Below, piece after piece: positions 10,966 through 31,221 of a stretch of 64,000 nucleotides of DNA. The number at the start of each line of letters is the position of its first letter. The stretch's first letter is position 1. Source of the stretch: Chrysaora quinquecirrha (Eukaryota; Cnidaria; Scyphozoa; Semaeostomeae; Pelagiidae). The position numbers were made by a program, and so were the translations under genes. The notes below the pieces were generated by a model. The model made no database searches. It was given only the letters and a program-made list of their open reading frames with translations, and was not told the origin of the DNA. The DNA lies in NCBI GenBank assembly GCA_014526335.1, contig JACTAT010000039.1:4698202-4762201 (forward strand), given 5' to 3'.

Positions 10966-12494
10966 ATGCCTTGCAGAAATGTGCCTAGGCCCACTGCTGA
11001 GCCTTACTATGGCATGTCAGTTTTTACATTTGCATTCAACGCCTTTGTGATGCCACAGTTGGTACAACACAAAGTATGCAATAATAAATACAACTCAAGT
11101 ATCTGCAGCAATCTTGGTAAGGGAAAACTTGGCAGACTCGAAAATCAGGTACAAGAAGAAGCTGCAACATGGATGGCACTTCTCCCCCTGAGCGCACTTC
11201 TTCCTGGCTTCTTCATGATTCTTATAATTGGACCACTGTCAGATGTGATTGGTAAAAAACGCCTTATGACTTTGCCACCATTTATTTATCTCATCCAAAG
11301 CCTTGTACTGATTATTCTTTGTTGGCTTAAAAGGCCGTTTTCCCCCGCGTATTTCTTCATTCCGATTTGCCTTACCGGTATTTTTGGGGATAATGCCGGG
11401 TGTGCGATGTTGTCATCGGCTTATATTGCTGATATCACAAAAGTGAAGACAGAACTCTGAGACTGACTCTTCTTGAATCAGCTATTTTTATAGCAACACT
11501 TGCTTCTGCCCTTGGATCTGGGGCAATAATAAGTGAATTTGGATTCATAGGAGGTTTTGTTGCAACAGCAATTGTAAACTTTCTTAATTTATTGTATGCA
11601 GTGTTTGTAATACCATCAGAGAGCACTTTGAGACCACCATGCCATAGTGAAAGTGCCAGATATCCAGATTATGGCACAAGTCTTGGGCATCAGGGAGCTG
11701 AGGTATCTGATAATGCCAGAAATGAGCAAGAAACAGGGGATTGGAAAAGAATGCTCAGAAAGGCATTAAACTTGCAGGATGTTTTTGCAAGGTTCAAAAA
11801 TGCTCTTTGCACAAACGAGAAAACGCAGAAGATCATTGCCGTGTTGCTTGTATTGTTAGCAATAGGATTGGTCACTGCCATGGGTGAGGTATATATGGGC
11901 ATACTTTTTCTCAAGCATAGTCCATTCAATATGAAGGCAATAGATATTGGGTATTATGCAGCTGCAACTTACACGCTGCGTGCAGCTGGTGTAATCACCA
12001 TCCCTTATGTTGCCCAGAGAGTTTTCAAGGTTAGAGACACTGGCTTAGTGATTTTTGGGTTTGCAGCACAAACAATTTTTTTCATGCTCCTTGGTTTTGC
12101 CGTCAACATTTTAATGCTGTACCTTCTTCAAATTATTGGTCTGGCAGTACCAATGCACTTGCCTGTTTTACGGTCCATGATTTCAAAGCTTGTAAAGGAT
12201 GACCAACATGGGACAGCCATTGCTGCTGCAGAAGCTATTGACATCGCAAGCTCTCTTACAACAAGTTTCCTGTCCAATATAATCTATTCTGCAACCGTGA
12301 GACTGTTTTCTGGTTTTGCTATGTGTATTTTGGGTATGTTTGCATTTGTCGGTTTGATTGGTGCAATTGTATTCCGATGCAGTTTCAAGCATTTTCATCA
12401 AGATGACTTCAGTATACTACCAGATGAGGAGCAGACTGTCCTCCTTCATGATGAGAAGGAAATAGAAGCAGATTCCAGGGAACACCAAGAGTAA
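10966..12494 (+). CDS. SLC46-like MFS transporter 3 (one frame break)
   Basis: I chose ATG 10966 (MPCRNVPRPTAEPYYGMS) because PRPTAEP lines up with PRLTTEP in paralogue 2. The product is about 509 residues with twelve helices. It contains the MFS motif GPLSDVIGKKRLM, the shared CLTGIFGDNAG turn and a short hydrophilic central loop. The frame breaks once, at the A4 run 11439-11442. The upstream frame ends ADITKVKTEL, whereas a -1 shift gives SEDRTLRLTLLESAIF, the segment conserved in both paralogues. A missing A in an A5 run explains this exactly. Membrane transporter of the SLC46 family; substrate unknown. AATAAA follows at 12763-12768. Closer to paralogue 2 than to paralogue 1. Confidence 0.87.
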
Positions 12495-12969
12495 AGTCGC
12501 TAAGGTTGCATCAAAGGCAGACAAAACAAGGCTGTCTAGGCTAGACCCTGCACATGTACTTGGTTCCCCTGTGCAGCCACAAGATAGGAACTGATATTTC
12601 TTGAGTATTTTCAAATTTAATCAATTGTTATTTATTTTTATATTTATTTCAACTGTAACTCTGACTGGGAATTTGAACTTTGATTGGGTCCTCTTTGTAA
12701 TTCACATATTTTTTTATTAGGGTATGTTTTATTCTGTAATGGGGTTTTATTGTTTGCAAGAAAATAAAATGCGTGATCAGAAATGGTGATTGAAACATTG
12801 GATTGCAAGGGTTGAAATGCCCCGCAGTTTTTCTTGAGTGCCTCGTTTCCCTGGTGTAATCTCACGCATGCACGTGCGCATATTTTCTGGATTCTTCCCA
12901 CTCTGGCCTAAGCCCTTGCTGACCGTTCAGACCAATGCATTTGGGTCAATGACCGACCAAAGCTTTGCA
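12495..12969. other. Short intergenic region between SLC46-like gene 3 and RTCA
   Basis: Contains the 3' UTR and AATAAA (12763-12768) of the transporter, then the presumed RTCA promoter. An in-frame ATG at 12868 could extend RTCA by 34 residues, but nothing in the family supports that extension. Confidence 0.5.
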
Positions 12970-23098
<10,129 letters not shown>

Positions 23099-23246
23099 AT
23101 AAATCAGTCATATGAGGTAATTCTTTAAATTCAGTCTGCTTTTCATTTTGAGGCTCTGATAGTGATATAGGGGTTTTCGGGAACAAGGGAGGACGACCTA
23201 CAAGAGGCCGGGAGCGTGGGAGCATTAGTAGAAAGTACGGGAGCTT

Positions 23247-23440
23247 GAAAGCAAATAGACTTGCCCCAAGTCTATTTCTTAATATCATTCTCCGAAGGTC
23301 CACCATTCCGTGAAAACAAAGGAGAGTGCGAGAGAAGTTTCTCGCTCAAGTCGCTCACTTTCCTTTGTTCTTTCATGGAATGGTGGACCTTAGGAGAAGG
23401 AAACTGCTGATTACTAGACTTGGGGCAAGTCTAGAAAGCA
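23247..23440. mobile_element. Nested inverted-repeat element with AGACTTGCCCCAAGTCT ends
   Basis: Outer ends are the palindrome TAGACTTGCCCCAAGTCTA (left) and its variant TAGACTTGGGGCAAGTCTAG (right). Inside, GGTCCACCATTCCGTG pairs with CATGGAATGGTGGACC around a centre GAAGTTTCTCGCTCAAG. The whole would fold into a long hairpin. It lies just 3' of RTCA. The inner arms recur at 28859-29071. Confidence 0.8.
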
Positions 23441-26166
23441 AACGGATTTCTGGAAAACTTATTTTTGAAATTAAGGTTAATTAAAATCAAGGTTAATGTT
23501 ATTGGGAGCAAGAGAGCATGTTGCTTTTAAGAATGGGAGGAAGGGAGAACTACCCCCCCCCCCCAACCAGAGCTTCATTTCTATGCAAAAAATGTTTGTC
23601 TTAAAAGATTTCCATCAGAGCGACTTTCTCCTGAACCAGCCCTGTTCACGAAGAGTGAACCCAAAAGCTGAGGGGTGTCAACCTTGGTATTCTTTAAGTT
23701 TCCTTGAAGTTTATCGAAACGAGATATCGTGCAGACTACAATATAACTGTACAGCTTATCTCAAATTTTTATTAGATAAGCGGCATTTCTTGGCACTTGT
23801 TTTTCATTATTCAGAGCTCCATGCGCATACTCGAATCCATAATGCCCATTTGGATAATTCTTTTGCAAAATTCCTCGCCATGGCAATGCATAAATCAAAT
23901 TGCGGTGTTACCTGGGTAACGTTAATGCCAATCTCTCTTCCTATTCATCAGTGCCTGGCATCGGAATTTTTATTAACTTGTTTTTGAATTCGAATGTTTT
24001 TCTGGAAGATTTTCGGTCCCTATCATTACCCCACGCAAGTAAAAAGTAATAGATAAGCACATAGTTGAGTTTGTGAAACGCCCAATGCTTCCTGCGGTGC
24101 CCCTTGTTAGGAGGTTTCAAATCAGGAAAGCTTTGAGCTACGTCGCCCAGATAAAAAGATGAGAAGTTTTTTAAATAGAAGGAGTAACTTAAGAGGTTAG
24201 AGAACAAAAAAGGATAAAAATTCTGTCGAATTTCTTTCCGAATAGTAATTCGCTCCTCGTGACAGGGACATTAATGAGCAGAGGTCCCGTTTTCCCGTTT
24301 CGATTAAAACATTTTCAATGGTTCTCATTACCGACCCTTCGTTTTTTCCTTTCTTTAAAACACCAATAGATCATGCACCATCAAGTTATTTTCCTGTTCG
24401 AAATATTTCGGGGCTAGGGCAAATTATAATCTAGGCCACACATTCGCAACATTGATTAGCCAAGTATCCCGGGGACTGTGGCTAGGATTTCGTAGGCCCT
24501 CTCGAGGAGTGAAATACCAAATACCCCTTGGCTTTATCCAATATCCAGCTAAAATTTTGGCACCTTTTCTGAAATTCGGCGTCTTGTCTGGTTATGATGG
24601 CTCATCACACCCCAGCACCTCTTTCAGGGGCCGTCAACTGTTGCCAAAGGGTTCCTTTTTGGTCAAGAGTGCCACACTCATAACCGAAATTCGAGAAGCT
24701 CATCTGCGAGGAGCGAGGATCTCTATGTATCACTCTTCCTTAGAACATGCTGTACTTAAACATTAACTCTTCCTTTAACCTTAAGTGTTAATTTTGGGGC
24801 TAGACTTATTACCCGAGTCCCCTCTTGGCAAAAAGCAGCAATAACACTAACCCAACAAGCTGTTTGCTTTGCTCAGAGAGTGGCTCATCACATTACTGTT
24901 TCGAGGTCGGTCCAAAATGGTAGCGGTAACGAGGATCGTAATAAGTCTATAAGAGCCCAGATTGCTTTTTAGGAAACTTTTTTGAATGAGGAAGTTCTAC
25001 ATTGTGAATGACGGACTTATTCCAAATAACAAATGCACAGCTCACACGAACAATGATTCTAGACTTTTTCTTTCTTTAAAAAAATCTATAAAAACCTCTC
25101 TTTAAGCTTTAGGATTTACCATTCCAATAAAAACTATATAAAATAATATAATATTTAATCTCTTGAGGTATCTAACACTGTGGAAAAGGTTAATAAATAA
25201 TTCTGAATGAATAATTAACAATAACAATAAGTCTGAGAAGTCTAAAAAATGTACTATAAAACCCACAAAAATTATATTTGTTATCAAGTAATACTAGTAA
25301 TCATTATGTAAAAGACTCGAAAATAAGGACTGTTTCAATAAGATACACGAGGAACCTGATTTAATTAGACGCTCCCTCTGACGTAAATAGGCCAAGAATT
25401 AAGAGAGATTATCCATACGGTAAAGTCTCTTAAGCCTTCGGGGGCTTTTTCAATTTTGAATGTTTGGAGGGGGCCTTGTTATTAAAGAGGGAGATCATTA
25501 GAGAGTGGGGCTTGATAAAATTGGAAAATAAGTATTCTGCATTTTCATTTATGTAGACGCACTGTATACGACACTCTAGGAAATTTTTGGGATTTCTAGG
25601 GATTTTCATGGGACAAAATCTGAAGACACAGTCTAATTTTGGCGTTACTTTATTATTTGGGGAAATTTGAATGACTTTGTAGATTTATTTGCGATGGCTA
25701 TAATACTTAAAAAAAACGCGTTTAAAAATGATACCGCGGATACCAGAGTATAAGAGCCCGAGGGAGAGGAAAGGGGGAAAGGTGAAAAGCGTGAAGGGAG
25801 AAAAAGAACGCTCTTTATTCTCTCTCCCCCCTCTCGCTCCCCCTTTGTTCATTTTCATCTCCCTCTGGCTCTGAGGCTCTTGTACCCAGGGTAAAGAGAC
25901 AACATAATCCTCGGCTCTTTCGATATACTCTACTGTCTTTTAAAACTCTCGCATTGATTACAAGTACAAAAATCCGGACTGGCTACATGATTTCTAAGAT
26001 ACCTACAATGTCTTATTTGGGTCCATGTCAGTTCTTCATCAATTTCCGATTTTTGATGCTTAGATTCATTTCCAATAATTGAGAATATGTTTGCCATTTT
26101 CACCATTTCTCCAGGCTTTGTTTTGTAGCATTGTCCCTTGCTACCTTTTTAGGGACCTTGTCACTT
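23441..26166. other. Intergenic region between RTCA and the minus-strand gene at 26.2 kb
   Basis: No gene is supported. Open frames (for example 23496-23987 and 24452-24766) show no recognisable domain. The only structured item is the inverted-repeat element at 25738-25886. The stretch 25100-25330 is AT-rich without a gene. Confidence 0.5.
25738..25886. mobile_element. Inverted-repeat MITE (GAGCC...GGGAGA arms)
   Basis: The left arm TAAGAGCCCGAGGGAGAGG pairs with the right arm CTCCCTCTGGCTCTGAGGC followed by TCTTGTA. The centre is purine-rich, then pyrimidine-rich (AAGGGGGAAAGG...CTCTCTCCCCCCTCTCGC), so it would form one long stem. Noncoding. Confidence 0.65.
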
Positions 26167-27224
26167 CTACTGCTTGATGTCGTTGGAGGACTTCGTGCTT
26201 CTTGAATCGGAGCTTTCGGTATCGTCCGTACCATCAGGAACCTGAAGTAGGGAGTTTCGTTGTGTTTCGGGCTTCGGTGGGCGGAGGCTGATCAGGCCGT
26301 TTCGATTGCTGGAAGCGTCCTGCAATGGCATAGTTTTTCCTGTTTCTGTTTTTCTGCAGGCATCATTGAAGGATCTGCTCCGTGGTTTTTCAGCTAAATG
26401 GACAACTTGTAAGTTAGGCAATGATGTAGCTCCAGGTAAATACTTGTTTTTATTCTGGGGGATGTAGAAATCGTCTGTCCTTTCGGAGGTGCTAAAGAGT
26501 TAGTTTGTCCCACATTTCCAGATAGCTTCGAGTCCTTCCCAGTGAAATTCACACGGCTTTGCCGAGGGCTTTGCGTTTGTTTGATATCAGGGATTTGAGT
26601 TATTGTGTAATCGTTCTTATCTTTGGTGTGAGCGTCTTGTTTGACTTGTTTTTGTGAGTCTTGTTTTGCTGCACCCCTTGGGGCAACCATAGGCCTATTC
26701 TGGCGCTCTCGCTTGTGAAGCACGTTATTAGAGCTAACACCGGCGGTCAGTTTTCCTTGAGGAGTAGCTGTAGAATTCTGTTCTGCCTCTTTTGTAGTTT
26801 TACCATCTCTAACTGCAGTCGCAATATCCAAGGAATGTTCAATGGCTTTTCTGCCCTTGTGAAGCTCTTCTGTAAGCGAGTTGGTTCTCTGTAGCAACAA
26901 ACTTAGAGTTTTGTTCAACGTGTGATTTGTATGCCGAATCTCGCACTGTTTTCTCGGCGTCTTATTCAGCCATACTTCTTTTGGCACGCTCAGTTTCCTA
27001 GCACATAAAGAAATCCTTCGCACTCGTTTAGGAGAGACGGGTCGTCGTGTCTGCTGATGTTGCTCGGGGTTTTCTGAAATGGCGGCCTTTGCCTTGCAGC
27101 CTTCGCTTGCATCGCTTGCATCGCTGACTTCGTCATCCACCTCAGGAATTGTATCAAATGAAGATCTCTCGAATCCCGAATCTTGAAGAACCTTTTTGAA
27201 TATACTTGAAGATTTGCCTTTCAT
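26167..27224 (-). CDS. Uncharacterised Ser/Lys/Arg-rich, probably disordered protein (one frame break)
   Basis: Not recognised. It runs from ATG at 27224 (MKGKSSSIFKKVLQDSGFER) to a stop at 26167-26169, about 352 residues if the frame is joined. It begins with a basic-acidic low-complexity segment, has a basic patch (SPKRVRRISLCARKL), then one likely coiled coil (HTNHTLNKTLSLLLQRTNSL... to about residue 155). A long polar, Gln/Lys-rich tail ends in Ser/Asp-rich sequence. The frame breaks at the T5 run 26447-26451 (A5 on the coding strand). A -1 shift opens KYLPGATSLPNLQVVHLAEK. The order basic patch/coiled coil/disordered tail recalls chromosome-associated proteins such as shugoshins, but I see no diagnostic C-terminal motif, so that stays a guess. 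No intron is evident. Confidence 0.55.
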
Positions 27225-27374
27225 GCTGAAGTTGGCTTTTTACGTTCCTGCGATAGAAAGATTGACTGATTTACTGCAAAGCTTTCTAAGGTGAATATTG
27301 AAAACTGCTTATCATAGTATATCCATACATTACCCATTGAGCAGGTCATTGAGGTTTCGAAACCTCCCCGTTAA

Positions 27375-27725
27375 CATCTTAGAGGGACATTTCACTCTTC
27401 AAACGGGCGTACGAGATTTCTATTAAGACAAAGGCTTTTGAGGGATTTCTGTGAATAGAATCATAATAGAATGGGGTGTGGGATTCCCGCTAAAACAAAA
27501 GGATTTTAAAGAAATTTTGACAAAAACATAGAAATCCCAGCTAAGAGAGTACGAGACTCCGAACTGCCCCGTCGCAAACATCTTGCCGAGAGGTGTTTCT
27601 AAGGGGCGGTTCACTTTCAGAAACTCGCACACCCTGTAAATTCTGTTAATTTCATGGATGTCCCTTGGAAATCCTTTAGCTTCAACAAGAATCTCGTCTC
27701 GTATTTGAAGAGTGAATTGCCCTCG
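27375..27725. mobile_element. MITE, GTACGAGATTTC family, long copy
   Basis: Left CATTTCACTCTTCAAACGGG and GTACGAGATTTCTATTAAG; right CGTATTTGAAGAGTGAATTG and CCC, an inverted match to the left end. The interior has several GGATTT...GAAAT blocks, and may be two copies joined near 27590. Confidence 0.6.
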
Positions 27726-28858
27726 AGCGTTTCACAATTCCACGGGCATGAGATTAAACCAAAAGGATTTCCAATTGATTTCCATTAGCCATCAGAAGCG
27801 TGTTTTATCGGCAAGGGTGCTACGGCATTTTCATGAAGAGAAGTGCCCCTCGCATTTTGCTGAAAGCAGTAAAGGACACTAAAGAAACAACAAAGTTTAA
27901 ACATAGGCTAGAGGGCATGAAACTCGGAGTGATATTTATTCAGGGAAAAGCACAGGGGAGTGGGGAGGGATATCTTTGATGTTGATATCAATAAGATTTT
28001 CAGAGTTTCTGTTAAAAAATGGAGATTCACGGGAAAATGGATGAGATTTCTAGGGAGTTGTTTTGCACGTGTGAGGTGAACATAGCCATACGTTTGCTAA
28101 TTAAGGTTTATTTAGAACGAGGTCCATTACAACATGCATTTTTCTGATAAACCCAAGCTGTCACGCATTTTTTTGTTCATTAAACATTTACTTCGCAATA
28201 AAAACAGTTTTACTACAGTAAGGAATTAAGTTTTGTTTCGCGTTTTACCTTGAAGGCACTTGAAGTTCGCCTTTCCCTTATCTGTTTGAAACAACTTTAT
28301 CGATATGTGCGATATGTGCTTTTGTCTAAACCCAATGTGAACAGTGCTGATCTACACGCCAACCTCAGAGTTTTCTTTTGCCACCAGTTTGGGACCACAG
28401 CAGTCACAACTTTCACTTGTTTACTCTTTATTAATTTATTTGTTTATTTATTCACCTGGAACAATCAATAAACATCAAGTCATACACTTTGTCAACTTTA
28501 TCGGAGCACTTGGGAAACGCTACTATCTCCACACTGTCCAGTTTCATGTGAGTTTCTTATCTGAACCTGAAAATGATTGTGTCCAGTAATTTATAGGACG
28601 ACTTGTTATTGTTCAGCGCATTCTAATATAATCACTCAAGCTTTAAATTCTTTTATTAAAAATTTATCGTATCCGACAGTGGTGGCTAAAGAGCTCAGAA
28701 TGCAAATAAAATGTTAGGGTGAAAATACTTGCACTTGGCCGTGATTGGAAGAAAGGAAGAATTTAAGATGAGAGGAGCTCTTTTCCATCCAGGAATTACA
28801 AGACGTCTATTCTTGAAAATATTTGTGCATAATATAGGTATTTTGAATTCCCATTCCC

Positions 28859-29071
28859 AGGTCCACCATTCCAACGAGAGAGAAGCAGCGACGGTGGGGA
28901 GAAGTCATTTGTGTAGGTATAATCCTAGGGACTTTTCACTCTTCCAAATGGTGTGCGAGATTTTCATTAAAACAATGGGATTTTCGTCAAAACAATAGGT
29001 TTTCAAGGAAGAGTGTACGAGATTTTCAAGGAGTGAATGGGAGTTAATCGCTTCTCGGAATGATGGACCTG
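28859..29071. mobile_element. GGTCCACCATTCC inverted-repeat element with a nested GTACGAGATTTTC MITE
   Basis: Outer arms GGTCCACCATTCCAACGAGA and TCTCGGAATGATGGACC are inverted. Between them lies a copy of the other MITE family (GACTTTTCACTCTTCCAAAT ... GTACGAGATTTTCAAGGAG). One MITE family has therefore inserted into the other. Confidence 0.7.
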
Positions 29072-29480
29072 TGGAGCGTGAGTCTGGAATTTGATTTAAA
29101 TTTTGAGCAAGCTTACTCCCCTTACAAATATGGTCCTCATGATAAATCCATGGTCAATAGTCCAATGAACGTTGAACACTTACTTTTTGGTTCCTGAACT
29201 TGGCAGAAATTATGGGGTTCATACATGGTTCATAAGAATTCATAGAGATTTTATAGATCTTAGTAGGTATTACTAGCTTCTCCTAAACATAGTCATGTGT
29301 CTCAAACGCTCCCAAATAAGCTTCTAGAACAAATCTGGTTACAGAAATAATCTATTAACTACCCCAGCCTATTGATAGATATCTTTATCAAATATCAAAC
29401 GATGATTTAACATCTAAAGCAGTCGCATAACGTTTAGTGGTGGCATGACAATTTTTAAATGATCTTTCTTACCTTTTTAG

Positions 29481-29568
29481 CACTGGAAATCCCGCTCTAT
29501 GCCTTTGCCGAAGACCTACTCTTGATTACTCAGAGTGCATTCCTTTTAAAGACCACGAAGTTATTAAG
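29481..29568 (+). CDS. Isolated exon candidate, unknown gene
   Basis: A good acceptor (ACCTTTTTAG) and donor (AAG|GTATGC) bound 88 nt that read, in one frame, TGNPALCLCRRPTLDYSE followed by CIPFKDHEVIK. No homology is recognised and no partner exon was found on this strand, so it may be chance. It stands in an otherwise geneless interval. Confidence 0.25.
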
Positions 29569-31221
29569 GTATGCAATTTAATTGAGACGGAGGTCAGGTT
29601 GAGAATGTCGTTTTAACTAGAGACCAGCGAATACCAGTGACTGGAGTTAATTAAAAAGCTTTGCAAACCAAGGACAATACTTGTATATACGGGGAAAACC
29701 TATTATAATTAGAATGCGTAAACTGTAAAGGATAATCTGAGGCTGCTACTGTTGCGATAGAAGCATTCCACTAAAGTTAGGCAGAAGACGATGCTAATCT
29801 GAGCTTATAAAGACGAACTAATAACCTCTATTTCTGTATTTCTGTACCAACATACCAACACATTAGAGGAAGGATTAAACCCCCGGTGGAACGCAGCTAA
29901 TTACAAATAGAAATTCAATGCAATCAAGAATTGATCCACAATAGAAGCGATTACTGTCTTCTTTATTCGTGCCCTTGTTTACCTAATTAGAGGAAAATCA
30001 CAGCCGCCACCCACGGTGTGTTACTAGGATAAGTCAGGCCTACTTTACAAACGATTCTCCCTGGAAATTTGCTGTATTGACGCAAGCAAAACTATCCTTT
30101 TGCACAAAAACTGTAAAATGTCCTTGAAAATGTGCGGTGATCCTCGTTCGCCCTGCGTATTTCTTCTGGCTGAATACTTTAGTTAGCCACTAGGGAGCTG
30201 TTATGTCCGAGGTTATGTCAATTTTATTTTTAGTTTTTGAGAGTTATTTTTGTGATCAAGTGTAAGGGGTACAAAAATTAAGAAACAAATTGCAAGGTAC
30301 AAAAATAAAGAAACGATGTGCTCCTGCACGACATGTTACAATCATTGAGATGAGGAGTGCAGGAGATTTCTTAGGAGTCGAAGTGAATTTCCCCTCGTGC
30401 TGGGGGTAGTGGGCAGCGAAATCAATTTTGTAAATCTACCATACAACTTTCTACCATACAATGTCTCTATTTTTGCACCTTTAATGTCTGTCCCTCTTAC
30501 TTTCGCGCACCCGCCGAATGCGACCGTAACTTTATTCCGACTGTTTTTTGCGCCCATTCGAGATTCTGAGTCCAAATTTGAAACCAACTTGAAGAGAATT
30601 TCGCGCTGGAAAAATCAAATTGGCGCGAACATTAGAGTATGAGGTAGCTAATCAAATCATATGAATCATCAATTAAGCTATTCATATATATATTATCCAC
30701 CCAAACCTCTGTCTTTAGCGTACCCAAATTACTCAAAAAGCTTCATTGGGCTTATACTCAAATACAAACTCAGTGAAAGGGAATTTCGCGCAAGAGAAAT
30801 TAAAATGTAAAGGCATTGAAGATAGCCAAACAATTCATATGAGTCATCAAATCAAATTAAGCTATTCATACACGATAATACATCCAAACCCATTCTATCC
30901 CTTTATGGAACCCTGATGAGGTCACAGTATTCTTGACCCCATGTCTTTAGCATACTCGAAGTTCCTCAATTTGCACGTTCGGAAAGGCTCCTGGGGATCG
31001 AACAGTTAAAAAAAATCATTTCTTGTTAATGCCTGCCACTGCTTTCAATATTGCGTACGTCAATGCACGCAAAAGAGGCTTTCTCAAGAGGCCTGCTGCT
31101 TATATTACAAAGGATATTGTTTCTTTAATCGCATTCTCAAATATGCAAAGGTTATAATGCATTATTGTGCATTGAATTGCTCGGTCTCGTGACTGCTTGA
31201 AGAAGAATAGATGTTCCTAAC
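29569..31221. other. Intergenic, with a two-copy diverged tandem repeat
   Basis: 30590-30770 and 30775-30985 share an ordered set of words: GAATTTCGCGC, TAGCTAA/TAGCCAA, TCATATGA(A/G)TCATCAA, TTAAGCTATTCATA, CCAAACC and GTCTTTAGC(G/A)TAC. These are two diverged copies of a roughly 190-bp unit. No gene is seen. Confidence 0.5.

Larger units (their letters stand above)
27225..29480. other. Intergenic, MITE-rich
   Basis: Upstream of the gene at 27224. It holds the element at about 27375-27725 and the nested element at 28859-29071. No protein-coding signal is convincing between 27730 and 28850. Confidence 0.5.

Noticed and set aside
12868..12969. N-terminal extension of RTCA from the upstream in-frame ATG
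   Set aside because: Family members start close to the VDG-EGGGQ motif; the extension has no family support.
23496..23987. 163-residue plus-strand ORF
   Set aside because: No domain, no splice context and low-complexity start with a C run; treated as a chance frame.
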